Shown: one piece after another, positions 27,781 through 37,800 of the stretch | Layout of the letters: the number at the start of each line of letters is the position of its first letter | Position numbering within the stretch: the first letter of the stretch is position 1 | DNA from: Nocardia sp. XZ_19_385 | GTDB lineage: Bacteria; Actinomycetota; Actinomycetes; Mycobacteriales; Mycobacteriaceae | DNA: 64,000 nt | Direction: 5' to 3' | Assembly: GCF_015355755.1 (NCBI RefSeq) | Contig: NZ_JACVEE010000001.1 | Location: 1,364,001-1,428,000, forward strand | Program-made: the position numbers and the translations under genes | The notes under the pieces: generated by a model | The model's input: the letters and a program-made list of their open reading frames with translations, nothing else | Told to the model about the DNA's origin: nothing | Database searches by the model: none

Positions 27781-28284
27781 CTACACAGTCAGCCCACCCT
27801 GGACGCACCGAAGCAATTCCCGCACCGCGATGTGGGTCGCGGCGAGTCTGATAGTCCACCGGTCGCCGGAGAGTTGCAACCGGATCACCTCGGTATGCCA
27901 CGGGCTTGACACCCCGAGAAACACGGTGCCGACCGAGTGGCCGTCCTGCGAGTCGGGTCCGGCGACGCCGGTCAGGCCGCAGCCCCAGGTGGCATCGCAC
28001 CTGGTCCGGGCTCCGACGGCGAGTTGCTCGGCGGTGCTCGCCGCGACCGCGCCCTGGGACGTCAGCAGGTTCTCACTGACTCCGGCGAGGCGGTGTTTCA
28101 ACTCGGTCGCGTAGACGATCAGCCCGCCGCGCAGGACAGCGCTGGCGCCGGGGATGCCGGCGATGGTGGCGGAAAGCAGTCCGGCGGTGAGGGATTCGGC
28201 GGTGGCGATGGTCTGCCCGCGGGTAGCCAGCGCGCTCACCAGGTCGGCGGTCTGGGTACCGGAAGTCAACGGGTCCGAGTTCAT
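27781..28284 (-). CDS. pncC: CinA C-terminal-family nicotinamide-nucleotide amidohydrolase
   Basis: This 167-residue stand-alone CinA C-terminal domain has [39 protein letters not shown] and the central [13 protein letters not shown]. The domain hydrolyses nicotinamide mononucleotide to nicotinic acid mononucleotide, returning NMN to NAD synthesis. The start ATG at 28284 overlaps the pgsA stop in an ATGA junction, so the two are translationally coupled. The pgsA-cinA-clgR order is widespread in actinobacteria. Confidence 0.92.
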   Translation of the reverse strand: MNSDPLTSGTQTADLVSALATRGQTIATAESLTAGLLSATIAGIPGASAVLRGGLIVYATELKHRLAGVSENLLTSQGAVAASTAEQLAVGARTRCDATWGCGLTGVAGPDSQDGHSVGTVFLGVSSPWHTEVIRLQLSGDRWTIRLAATHIAVRELLRCVQGGLTV

Positions 28285-28925
28285 CGGGTGCTGTGCGCTC
28301 CCGCGAACCAGAGCCGGGCCGCCTGCCCCACATAGTCGAGACCGGTGAGGACGGTCAGCGCGAGGGCCAGATACATCAGCGCCATCCCCGCGGTGACAAA
28401 ACCGCCCGCCAGCGGCAGTAGCAGCACCGCGATCGCCACCGACTGGACCAGCGTCTTCAGCTTCCCGCCGCGCCCGGCCGGGATCACTCCGCGCCGCACG
28501 ACCACCAGCCGCAACAGCGTGACGCCGATTTCGCGGCCGCAGATGACCAGTGTGATCCACCACGCCAGATCCCCGAGCGCCGACAGCCCGATCAAGGCCG
28601 AACCGATCAGCGCCTTGTCCGCGATGGGGTCGGCGAGCTTGCCGAAATCGGTGACCAATCCGTATTTGCGAGCCAGTTGCCCGTCGAAGCGATCGGTAAT
28701 GGCGGCGATGCCGAACAGCGCCGCCGCGGCGATCCGCCAGCCGCTGTGGTGGCCGTCGCCGGCGAACAGCGCGAGCACGAAGACCGGAACGATCGCGATA
28801 CGGAACATGGTCAGCACGTTCGCGATGTTCATCAGTGGCACGTTCGGTTCGGCGTGCACGGGCACGAACCCGGACCGGACGGGCTCAACCAACGGCTGCT
28901 CGATCTCTTCCGGCTGCACGCTCAT
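28281..28925 (-). CDS. pgsA: CDP-diacylglycerol-glycerol-3-phosphate phosphatidyltransferase (PgsA3-like)
   Basis: The start at 28925 (MSVQPEEIEQ) gives 214 residues. The CDP-alcohol phosphotransferase motif D-x2-DG-x2-AR-x8-G-x3-D-x3-D is complete: TDRFDGQLARKYGLVTDFG followed by KLADPIADK, residues about 78-103. Six membrane segments are visible. It makes phosphatidylglycerol phosphate or a related phospholipid at the membrane. The location next to argA and cinA matches M. tuberculosis pgsA3. Confidence 0.92.
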   Translation of the reverse strand: MSVQPEEIEQPLVEPVRSGFVPVHAEPNVPLMNIANVLTMFRIAIVPVFVLALFAGDGHHSGWRIAAAALFGIAAITDRFDGQLARKYGLVTDFGKLADPIADKALIGSALIGLSALGDLAWWITLVICGREIGVTLLRLVVVRRGVIPAGRGGKLKTLVQSVAIAVLLLPLAGGFVTAGMALMYLALALTVLTGLDYVGQAARLWFAGAHSTR

Positions 28926-29050
28926 TCCCCCGCCTCTACACCAAGGACGCGCACCTCGAACCACACGCGGGCAGCGCGAGGCGATCGGAGCGAGGGGATG
29001 TGCGGCACACGTTCAGCCTATCGGTAACCCACCCGACTACTGTGCACCCC

Positions 29051-29617
29051 ATGACCTCTCGGGGACCACAGGGTGGTTCGACCAGCGACGCCTATCCGGG
29101 CGCATCGATGGATGCGCAGTCCGCCACGCCGGTGGTGCGACGCGCGCGAACCTCCGACGTCCCCGAGATCAAGCACCTCGTCGATGTCTACGCCGGCAAG
29201 ATACTGCTGGAAAAGAACCTGGTCACGCTGTACGAGGCGGTGCAGGAGTTCTGGGTCGCCGAGGTCGGCGATCGGGTCGTCGGGTGCGGTGCGCTGCATG
29301 TGCTGTGGGCCGATCTCGGTGAGGTGCGCACGGTCGCGGTGCATCCCGACGTCAAGGGGCACGGTGTCGGGAAACTGATCGTGGAGCGGCTCATCACCGT
29401 GGCCCGGCAGCTCGAACTGCGCCGGTTGTTCGTGCTCACCTTCGAGGTCGATTTCTTCACTCGCCACGGCTTCGCCGAGATCGAGGGAACACCGGTGACC
29501 GCCGAGGTATTCGCGGAGATGTGCCGGTCCTACGACACCGGTGTCGCCGAGTTCCTCGACCTCAGTTATGTGAAACCGAACACGCTCGGCAACACTCGCA
29601 TGTTGCTCACCCTTTGA
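29051..29617 (+). CDS. argA: N-acetylglutamate synthase, short ArgA type (Rv2747-like)
   Basis: The GNAT-fold enzyme matches the short mycobacterial ArgA: VVRRARTSDVPEIKHLVDVYAGKILLEKNL, then GCGALHVLWADLGEVRTVAVHPDVKGHGVGKLIVERL (acetyl-CoA loop) and the conserved end FLDLSYVKPNTLGNTRML. It makes N-acetylglutamate from acetyl-CoA and glutamate or glutamine, the first step of arginine synthesis. The start could be ATG 29051 or ATG 29108; the latter gives 169 residues, closer to the M. tuberculosis length. It is divergent from pgsA. Confidence 0.92.
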   Translation: MTSRGPQGGSTSDAYPGASMDAQSATPVVRRARTSDVPEIKHLVDVYAGKILLEKNLVTLYEAVQEFWVAEVGDRVVGCGALHVLWADLGEVRTVAVHPDVKGHGVGKLIVERLITVARQLELRRLFVLTFEVDFFTRHGFAEIEGTPVTAEVFAEMCRSYDTGVAEFLDLSYVKPNTLGNTRMLLTL

Positions 29618-29633
29618 GAGAAAGAGATACGCA

Positions 29634-29921
29634 GTGCCGACTTTCGCCGTCCAATACACCTACTCCGAAGCCACCGTCGCGGGCCGCGACACCTATCGGC
29701 CCGAGCATCGGGCGTGGCTCGCGGAGCTGGCCGAGGCGGGCCCGATGCTCTGCAGCGGCCCCTATGGTGACGGCTCCGGCGCGCTGCTGCTCTGGCGCGC
29801 CGAGAGCGAAGCCGAGCTGAAGGAGCTGCTGGCCGCAGATCCGTTCGCGCGCGAGAACCTCGTCGAGGAGATCCGCGTGGTCGAGTGGACTCCCACCATC
29901 GGCGAGCGTTTCGGCGCCTGA
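29634..29921 (+). CDS. YciI-family protein
   Basis: This 95-residue protein starts at GTG and matches the YCII ferredoxin-like fold: TFAVQYTYSEATVAGRDTYRPEHRAWLAELAEAG, then LCSGPYGDGSGALLLW and DPFARENLVEEIRVVEW. YciI proteins have a conserved His-Asp pair, here H25 and D77, and may be small hydrolases or binding proteins. It follows argA by 16 bases and is followed by a terminator. Confidence 0.9.
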   Translation: MPTFAVQYTYSEATVAGRDTYRPEHRAWLAELAEAGPMLCSGPYGDGSGALLLWRAESEAELKELLAADPFARENLVEEIRVVEWTPTIGERFGA

Positions 29922-29928
29922 TACGCGA

Positions 29929-29964
29929 AAACCCGCGCACCTGATCGAGGTGCGCGGGTTTTTT
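29929..29964. terminator. Intrinsic terminator
   Basis: A 14-bp stem AAACCCGCGCACCT, loop GATCG and complementary arm end in a T run on the plus strand (TTTTTT at 29959-29964); the minus-strand reading also gives an A/T-flanked hairpin. It serves the argA-yciI unit and probably the convergent terC. Confidence 0.92.
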
Positions 29965-29972
29965 GTGCGCGT

Positions 29973-30956
29973 CTAGCCCTGCTTCACCGCACCGCGGGTC
30001 TTGGCCAGGCTGGCAACGGTCGCCACGACCAGGATGCCGAGGATCACGCCGAGCGAGACCGGGGTGGAGATCTCCGGGACGGTGACGTGCTCGCCGCCGT
30101 TGATGAACGGCAAGGTGTTCTCGTGCAGCGCGTGCAGCACCAGCTTCACACCGATGAACGCGAGGATCGCGGCCAGGCCGTAGGACAAGTAGACCAGGCG
30201 GTCCAGTAGTCCGCCGATGAGGAAGAACAGCTGGCGCAGGCCCATCAGAGCAAACGCGTTGGCGGTGAACACCAGGTACGGCTGCTCGGTGAGACCGTAG
30301 ATCGCGGGGATGGAGTCCAGCGCGAACAGCAGGTCGGCGAAGCCGATGGCGATCAGCGCCAGCAGTAGCGGCGTCAGGGTGCGGCGGCCGTCGATGCGGG
30401 TGATCAGCTTGTCACCGTCGTATTCGTCGGTGGTCGGCAGGAACCGCTTGATGAGGGCGACGATGCGGCTGTCGCGTTTCTCCTCGGCTTCCTTCTCGTG
30501 GCCGCTCTCCTTGAGCAGATTGGCGGCGGTGTAGACGAGGAATGCGCCGAACAGATAGAACACCCAGCTGAAGGTGCTGATCGCGGCGGCGCCGACGGCG
30601 ATGAAGATGCCGCGCATCACCAGGGCCAGCACGATGCCGATCAGCAGCACCTTCTGCTGGTAGATCCGGGGCACCGCGAAGGTGGACATGATGATGAGGA
30701 AGATGAACAGGTTGTCCACCGAGAGCGCTTTCTCGGTGACGAAGCCCGCGTAGTACTCGCCGGCGTAGGTGCCGCCCCACTGCCAGGCCACGAAACCGCC
30801 GAACAGCAGCGCGATGCCGATGTACACCGCGGACCAGAAGCCGGATTCGCGGAAGGTCGGCTCGTGCGGGGTGCGGACGTGGGCGAAGAAGTCGAAGATG
30901 AAGAGTCCGAGGATCACCAGCACGGTGATCGCCCAGGTCAAGGTGGTCACATTCAT
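29973..30956 (-). CDS. TerC/Alx-family membrane protein
   Basis: The 327-residue protein has about nine membrane segments and the TerC signature: TEKALSVDNLFIFLIIMSTFAVP near residue 75 and IGFADLLFALDSIPAIYGLT near 210, each with the conserved acidic residue in the membrane. TerC relatives are implicated in tellurite resistance and, for Alx, in manganese export. I searched the upstream region by eye for a yybP-ykoY manganese riboswitch and see none. The gene begins the insertion that separates argA from ftsK relative to M. tuberculosis. Confidence 0.92.
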   Translation of the reverse strand: MNVTTLTWAITVLVILGLFIFDFFAHVRTPHEPTFRESGFWSAVYIGIALLFGGFVAWQWGGTYAGEYYAGFVTEKALSVDNLFIFLIIMSTFAVPRIYQQKVLLIGIVLALVMRGIFIAVGAAAISTFSWVFYLFGAFLVYTAANLLKESGHEKEAEEKRDSRIVALIKRFLPTTDEYDGDKLITRIDGRRTLTPLLLALIAIGFADLLFALDSIPAIYGLTEQPYLVFTANAFALMGLRQLFFLIGGLLDRLVYLSYGLAAILAFIGVKLVLHALHENTLPFINGGEHVTVPEISTPVSLGVILGILVVATVASLAKTRGAVKQG

Positions 30957-31168
30957 GCGTCAGCCCGATCGGCTTGGAATCTCATGGCGTCCATAGTGCC
31001 CGATTTGTCCATTTCTGTCCGCTAGCCGAATAGTTGCTGACCATAATTCCACATCGGCGCAGGTAGGCGGGCGCACCGGTTGCCAGGAGTGCGCCGTCGC
31101 TACCGGTTGCCAGCAAATCTCGCCAGCAAACCTGACCGGACATCTGAGACGGCACGCCGGAAAATGGC

Positions 31169-31197
31169 TTCCACGTACCGATTTGGGGTGTTAGCGT
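31169..31197 (+). promoter_or_regulatory. Promoter of tRNA operon 1
   Basis: TTCCAC at 31169-31174 and TAGCGT at 31192-31197 are separated by 17 bases, a normal sigma-70 spacing. The block GTGTTAGCGTCATAGAC is identical at tRNA operon 2. GAAAAT lies a few bases before the -35, a placement seen at WhiB7-activated promoters. No other start signal is apparent in 30957-31242. Confidence 0.75.
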
Positions 31198-31242
31198 CAT
31201 AGACGACAACTTCGAGGACGACCAACCAGAAAGGGCGACACC

Positions 31243-31359
31243 ATGATCCGGCAGACCATGCAGCAGCGGCAACAGTCGCTCGATGGCGCCTGGCGTGGGT
31301 TCGTCCGTCTATCGGCCAGCCACCAGGCCCGCCTTGCGCGTACCCGGAGCCGCCCCTGA
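31243..31359 (+). CDS. Leader peptide of tRNA operon 1 (38 aa)
   Basis: This 38-codon ORF starts at ATG with AAAGGG upstream and ends RSRP-stop. It is homologous to the leader of tRNA operon 2: both begin MI, share a Q/R-rich start, a central SL-x-G-x2-RG-x-V-x-LSA and the end QARLA-x2-RSRP. It contains one TGG codon (17) and one CTA codon (23), the latter being very rare in such GC-rich genomes. The two tRNA genes downstream read exactly UGG and CUA. The stop codon lies inside the 5' arm of the antiterminator. I infer a regulatory peptide whose translation is sensed, not a functional product. Confidence 0.8.
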   Translation: MIRQTMQQRQQSLDGAWRGFVRLSASHQARLARTRSRP

Positions 31360-31423
31360 GGTCTCGTAACCCCCAGACCTGAAGGGGTCACTCCGGCGCT
31401 ACGGCCAGGAGTGACCCTTTTTT
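31353..31423 (+). promoter_or_regulatory. Transcription attenuator of tRNA operon 1
   Basis: Hairpin A (antiterminator) pairs CCCCT (31353-31357) with AGGGG (31383-31387) and AGGTCT (31359-31364) with AGACCT (31375-31380). Hairpin B (terminator) pairs GGGTCACTCC (31385-31394) with GGAGTGACCC (31408-31417) and is followed by TTTTTT. The two share 31385-31387 and cannot coexist. A ribosome finishing the leader would cover the 5' arm of A and let B terminate; a ribosome stalled earlier leaves A free and transcription continues into the tRNAs 24 bases beyond the T run. Confidence 0.85.
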
Positions 31424-31447
31424 CGTCTCCAAACAGTTCGTTTTCCT

Positions 31448-31520
31448 ACGGATGTAGCTCAACTGGTAGAGCGGCAGTCTCCAAAACTGTTCGTTGGGGG
31501 TTCAAGTCCCTCCATCCGTG
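31448..31520 (+). tRNA. tRNA-Trp(CCA)
   Basis: The cloverleaf is complete: acceptor ACGGATG with CATCCGT, D arm GCTC-AACTGGTA-GAGC, anticodon stem GCAGT/ACTGT with loop CTCCAAA (anticodon CCA) and T arm GGGGG-TTCAAGT-CCCTC. Discriminator is G and no 3' CCA is encoded. The body departs from what I recall of the canonical actinobacterial tRNA-Trp. Confidence 0.92.
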
Positions 31521-31521
31521 C

Positions 31522-31595
31522 TCCCTCGTAGCCCAATTGGCAGAGGCGCCGGCATTAGGAGCCGGTTGTTGCGAGTTCGAATCTCGTCGAGGGAA
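31522..31595 (+). tRNA. tRNA-Leu(UAG), class I, without long variable arm
   Basis: Acceptor TCCCTCG pairs with CGAGGGA; D arm GCCC-AATTGGCA-GAGGC; anticodon stem CCGGC/GCCGG with loop ATTAGGA (anticodon TAG, reads CUA); T arm GCGAG-TTCGAAT-CTCGT; discriminator A. The variable region is only TTGTT, whereas bacterial tRNA-Leu normally has a long variable arm. Its 3' end is the insertion site of the genomic island. It starts two bases after tRNA-Trp. Confidence 0.9.
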
Positions 31596-31596
31596 C
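31575..31596 (+). other. Attachment site at left island end (in tRNA-Leu)
   Basis: The 22 bases from the T loop to the base after the discriminator (GTTCGAATCTCGTCGAGGGA plus AC) recur exactly at 44546-44567. A duplicated tRNA 3' end is the hallmark of site-specific integration by an integrase using a tRNA gene. The tRNA is left intact by the insertion. Confidence 0.85.
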
Positions 31597-31602
31597 ATCA
31601 AA

Positions 31603-31636
31603 AATCCCCTGACCAGGCAATACTGGTCAGGGGATT
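31603..31636 (+). terminator. Hairpin after tRNA operon 1
   Basis: A perfect 14-bp stem AATCCCCTGACCAG with loop GCAATA closes at 31636. There is only a short T-containing tail (CGTT), so it may act as a terminator or as a 3' processing hairpin. It lies inside the island just past the attachment site. Confidence 0.8.
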
Positions 31637-31846
31637 CGTTCACCCACCCCGTTGCATCGGGCCGTCACCAAGAAAACACCAATAATTCCGCCATCGCGAC
31701 AGCGCCCAGCGAGCCTCGGCGATCGCCCGCGCAGCGGCTATTATCGCTCACTCGTCCTGACTGAAGTCAGCCTGTATGAGAGCGGTCAGAACGGTCCTCG
31801 ATTCATTTGGCGAGGGCGAGTTCAAGGATCGGGCATCACGCAACGC

Positions 31847-34800
31847 TCACCGTCGCCGCCGGGATTTCGACTTCGAGCGTTTGGCTTTGGGCGGCCGTTC
31901 CGCGGCGAGCTTCGCGAGTGCTTCGGCGGCCTGCTGGTGTCCTGCCCGGTGGGAGCGCCGGAACCACCTTTTGGCATCGCCGGCCCTACCGGTCGAATGC
32001 AGCACGATACCCAGATTGAACATCGCGACGGGATCGCCCTGTTCAGCGCCTCGGCCGAACCAGATTTCGGCCTCGGCATGGTCCTCGACACGCATGCGCA
32101 TACAGCCGATCTTGTTGTAGCACTCTGGGTGCACTCGGTTCGCGGTCACGCCGCGCCGCCACCACAGCTCCGCCTCCTCGAACTGTTCCGTGAGCGAATA
32201 GCAGAGCCCCACGTTGTACATCGCTATGCCATCTCCGGCTTCAGCTAGATTCAGCCACAGTTGCGTGGTGTCGAAACTCTGGTCCAGTCGTTCGAGCACG
32301 TGGTTGGCGAAACCTGCGAGCGACACTGTGAGGTCATCCCACGGCGTCCGTAGGAACCATTTGGTGACTTCATCGAAATTCTGATTTTCGATGGCCCGGT
32401 TCAGGAGTTCGAGTTTCGACCTGGTGCGTAGCTCGTGCGCCATCGCGTCGAATTTGGAGGTGTGCAGCATTTCGGCACCGTCTCGAGTGATGACGATCTT
32501 CTTCAACTCCGTCATGTACCGAATCAGATCCTCGTCGAGGGAGTGATTCTGCTGCAGGATGTGCAGCACCAATTTGTAAGCGGCAATTAGGGATCCGGCT
32601 GCGGTCGCTCGCCGCAGGTAGCCCTCGCCGTGGATCGGATCAGAGGTGAGTAGATGCTCGCCCAGCGCCTGCAAGGCCAGGATCGAGCCCCGATCCACTG
32701 CGGTCCTGAGCTGGTCCTCGCCCGCGAGATTCCCCGCCGCCAATTGCAACTGGCCGAGGATGAGCATCCCGACGGCGTCGCCTCTGTCTGCGGCCAGTTC
32801 GGCCCAGGTGTATGCCTCGGACTCATTGCCGATCGCGTTCAAAAAGCCCGCGAGCGATGCCATCGCACGGGGATGGCCGCGACGCGCCGCGGTACGCAGT
32901 AGCGGCTCAGCTTCTTCGAGGCGGCCGTCGACGGTGAGCAGCGCACCGAGGGCGAGTATGCCCTCGGTGACGCCCAGTGCGGCGGCCCGCTCGTACAGCA
33001 CACGGGCTTCGGAGGTTCGTCCTCGTTGCTGGAGCCACCAGCCTAGTTCGTAGGTGGCGCTCGCCGCGCCGAGATCAGCGCCGCGCCTCAGGGCGGCTTC
33101 GGCGACGTCGGGGTGGTCGACGGACTCGGCGTTGGTCGCCACTTTGGCGAGATCCTCCAGGTGGGCCAGCTCTACTACATGCGACCACAGATCCGGTGTG
33201 GAGATCGCCATATCGCCGAACCGGCGGGCCGCCGTCGCAAGGTAAGAGGATACGCGCAGCCGGTCTTCGGACACGACCAGAAGTGAAGCGCTTACTGCCT
33301 GAGCGATCGCCGCGTCGAACTCGGCTTCGTCTGGCAAACTGCCACGGACGTGGGTGACCAGCCGCTCGAGGTCGGCCCGTAGAACCCCGCGTTGAAGTCC
33401 GTAACCGGCGGTGCACAGCAGTATTCGGGTCACCGTCATGGTCAGGGGGTCGTGCGGCGCGTCGTCCGGCGTCAATACTGCGAGCGTTGCCTCGCCGGCG
33501 GCAATGACTTGACAGGCTGCCGCCACGAATTCCCGTGCTATTTCGATGAATTTCCGGTCGTATGCCACGCAGGAGTCCGCTTCCGCCTGAGTCTGGTCAA
33601 GGTCGGTCACGGAATCGTGATCGTTCCGGGCCAGGAGATACGGCCGTTCGGTGCCGAAGAGTTCGGTGCAGACCACTGTCGTGCCCGCCGGGTCGGCGGC
33701 GACAGCTTCGCACAGCTGTTGAAGGCAGGCATCCATTCTGTCCAGCGGCGCACCAGAACTGTTCGCCAATGCGACTACGGCGCAAGCGATTGCGATAGCC
33801 GTACGGCGGGATCGCGCTGCGGCGTGCAAACAGTGGTCGCTGGTCTCGAACAGCTCCGCGCGAATCTCGTCCAGATCGGCGTCCGGGGTGCGGTGCAGAT
33901 CCACGAACAGTGCGAGCGCCGAGCCGAGGTGGTCCAGGGCATCGGCATTCCGGCCGAGCACGAGTTCGATACTCCCAAGGTAGCCGAGACTGCGGCTCAT
34001 CGCGTGCTTGAAATCTGTGTCCGCGAGAGAATCCGCGAGTCCGATTCGTGTGCACTCGGTCAGGGCGTCGATCGCGTCGATGCGGTTGTCCGCCGCCATC
34101 AGGGCCGTCGCGAGTGTGTGCAGTGATCGCGGAAGCAGTTCCGTGGTCGCCCGATCGGTATCGGGCGCGGTGGTCATCGCGGCACGGGCCACTGCGACGG
34201 CCTCGGTCGCGACCTGCACCGCGTACTCGCTCTCACCTGCCCCGGCAGCCCGCTGGGCATCCGCCCGCAGCGCTCGCGCCAACACCACGAGATCGCCTTG
34301 CGGGTTCAATGCGTGACAGCGGCGGGCCGCGGTGACCAGCCATGCCGCGGCCTGTTTCGCGGTGGCCGGATCGCTGGTCGGCGGGGCCCAGTTCTCCGCG
34401 ATCACCAGCAGATCGCTCAGCCCCTCTGAGGCCGAGCGGATGTGGTTCTGCGGGGCGATCTCGGCCAGGTCCAACCAGATCCTCGCCGCATCGGTGAGCG
34501 CTTCGATCGCAGCGGGATAGTCGCGGCGCGACACGTGAATTGTGCCAATGGTGGCGAAAACCCGGGCTAGCGCTGACCGGTTGAACTCGACATGCGATTC
34601 CGGCTGCGAACGCAGCAGTTCCAGGGCTTCCTCGGTAGCCTCCAACGCCAGTTCTGGTGAGTCGAGGTGACTCACTATCGCGAGAGTTTGAAGGGCGGCG
34701 GCGGCGTCCCGGATGAATCCCGTGTGGGCCTCAGCGAGTTGCACAGTGATATCGCCGTCGGAAAAATCCAGTAACACGGTGGTCACCTGACCGGCGGTGA

Positions 34801-37800
34801 TTCTGCGGCCCAGATGCACCGCTTCTCTGGCCGCGTCGATGCTTTCCCTCCGATGGCCGAGTCGTTCATGCATCCCGGCGAGATTGATCAGGCTTCTGAT
34901 CAAATGGGCGATGCGAGAAGCATCCAGTCCGGCACGCCGTCGAATCTCGACGGCCTCCTTTGTGAGTTCGAGTGCTTCATCGTGGCGGTCGAAGTTTCCG
35001 AGCCGGACCGCGAGGTTATGCAGTGTGACCGAGAGCAGGCTCGAATACAGCCAGGAATTGTCGTGTGCGAGCCTGCGGAATATTCGCACGGCCTCCCGCG
35101 TGCGTGCCATTGCTTCTCGGTGCATGCCTATTTCCGCCAGCCGCACTCCTAGCTGATCAAGGGCGATACCGAGCACAGCGAGATGCTGGTCGCTGTCCAG
35201 CGAAGCCAGCGTTCGTAGGGTCTCGACCGCCGCACGTGAACTCGCGAGATCTTCGCCGTGACGCTCGGTGCGCCACAGGGCGAGTGCCCGAGCTACCTGC
35301 GCGCGGGCCTTTGTCAAGTGCCACGAGTTCGAGTCGCAGGGGCGGGCCGCGAGCTTGGCCAGCGCCTCGGAGGCGGCGTGCTCGGCCGCGAGAGGCTCGT
35401 CGATATCGAGCAGTATGTGCGCGCGCTGCACGAGGACTTGCGCGAGGCGGTCGGGGCGGACGGTCGAGTCGGAGTCGAGCTGTTCTCGAAACAGTTCAAG
35501 AGCTTGGGAATTGACTGACAATGCGGCTCTGTCGCGATGCCCCATCGCATGCAGTGAATAACCCAGCAGCGCGTGAGCCTCCGCACGTGCGCCGGGTGCG
35601 GCTTCATCAGAACAACTCTTTAGGGATTTCAGAGCCGCGTGGGCGAGGACATGCGCCTCGTCCGCAGCCTTTGCGTGGACGAGTAGTTCGCCGAGTGAGA
35701 GTTGCAGGAGGACTTCGGTCATCGAAGCACCCGGCGCGGTGGTTAGTTGGCGGCGCAGCAGCAGAATCCGCAGATCGCGCAAAGCTTCAGAGCGGTGCGG
35801 TACGAGGACGGTCAATTCATCGAGCAGGGTGCCAGAGGGTGACTCCGATGCCACGGCCTCGGCGAGCAATCGGCCCAGCCCGGGGCCGGTCTGCCGGGCG
35901 GCCTCGACCGCCGGGCGGGCCAGCGCGCCCAGATCGACGTGGAAAGCGGCTCTGATCAGATCTTTCGCCTCGGCTCGGTGAGTCACCGCGCGCCCCAACA
36001 CCGTCAGCGCGTGCGTTGACTGCTCCGCGGGAAGTGCCGTCAACGCGCTGAGCGCGAAATTGGGTGCGTGGCAGAGTTGTTCGACGACATGGAACTCGGC
36101 GACAACATCGGGTGTCAGACGGCCCAGCCACTCGGGCGGGGGAGCGGGATACAGTTCGCGGAGCCAGCGGGCGATGCGGTAGCGCAGCAGGTTGTCGCTG
36201 TCTGTGAGCTCAGGTACCCGAGTCAAGGCTTGGACGGTCTCGTGCTCGGTCGAGGTTCCCAGTAGTGCCATCAGGGCGACGCAGCGGCGCAGCGTCGTCA
36301 TATCGAGCTGAGCCAGCTCGGCGCGGTGCGCGGTACTGCGCCAATACCGCGCTTCGTGCCCCAGTAGTTCCTCCCACAGCGCCGCGTCAGTCGCCGGTTG
36401 CGGTATCCGATGCCCGGGATCCTCATCGCGCAGCACTGCCAGCAGTGACCACACGTGCAGGCTGAGCACCGTCCACTGCGCGGCTTCGGGTGGCAGTGTG
36501 GGCAGCACGGGGACTGGTCGTTGTCTGGCGCGGGCAAAACATTGTGCGGCGACGGCGGCTGTCTCCGTGATCGCGGGGTTCTCGTCGAGTTCACTGTCCA
36601 GGGTGATCGGCGCGTGCCGCAGCACCGCCTCACGCACCTGTCGCTGTGGCGCCTCCCGCAGCGCATCCCACCATTCGGATGCTCCACGCGCGATCAGCAG
36701 AACTCGCAGTGGGGCACCTGCTGGTGCGATCGCCGTCAGCCGCAATCGCTCACCGAGATCGCCGCGACTCTCCGCGTAGTCGATCACGACCAGTGTGGGA
36801 TCGACATTGGCGCGCAGTTCGGCCGGCAGCGACACGGGTGCGGCGGGATCGAGGAATCCGGCGATCCACCCCGCCTCGGTGCGCCGGGCGCACAGTTCGG
36901 CGGCCAAGCGACTCTTGCCGACGCCGCCCGCTCCGAGAACCAGGCGGACGTCGAAATCGGCCGAGCTGTAGCACCATTCGTTCAGGGTGGCCAATTCTTG
37001 ATCACGTCCGGTGAAGTCGACCAGTGCGTATTCGGCGGCCAACGCGGCACTGGGCACGAAGTCGCCAGATGGCGGGGTGCGATGCGCCGGACGCAGATTC
37101 GGCTCCCAGCGGCGTGCCCGCAGGTCGCGCCATACCCAATCGTGTCGCTGTGCGGAGTCGTGCTCTGCGCGCAGGACTTGAACTCGATCCAGCCACGCCC
37201 GGCAGTGCACCACCCAGCCGCCGGTGGGAATCCGTGTGTCACCGGATCGTTTGAGCTGCCCGACAACCCGACCGGTGCGCTGATTCAGCACCGGCGCGCC
37301 ACTCATTCCCGGGATAACGAGGCCGTCGCGGAGCTGGACGAGGTCCATCCCGTCCATGGTCACAATGCCTTCGCACTCGTAAGAGAAGGGAGTCTCGCAG
37401 AGTCGATCCTTATCGTATCTGCGGGTGTATCCGATCGCGAAGAGCCGATCGCTGGGTCGCGGCAACTCCGTTTCGAAGTCGACCCACGGATGGGTGAGCG
37501 CGGTGAGAAGCTCGAGCACCGCGATATCGGGCAGGGGGAAGTTATCGGGATCGGCGCCGGGATCGGGATCGGGATCGGGATCGGGATGACGGTCCAGGAC
37601 CGCAGCCTCGTACCTGATGTCTTTCCATGTGACGGTGCAGCGTTCGGCCCCCGCGACTACATGCGCAGCAGTGACCAGCAGGGCGGGCCCGACGAAGAAA
37701 CCGCTGCCCTCGGAGTTCGCGGTGGTCACCGCGACGGTGCACTCGGTCAGCAGTTCCTCGAACACATCGGCTCCACATCGGCGCTCGCGCGGACGGCCGC

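Noticed and set aside
30957..31168. yybP-ykoY manganese riboswitch upstream of terC
   Set aside because: The conserved internal-loop sequences are not seen on the minus strand upstream of 30956.
30982..31272. A 96-codon minus-strand ORF before terC
   Set aside because: It runs antisense through the promoter and leader of tRNA operon 1, has no ribosome binding site and no recognisable motif.
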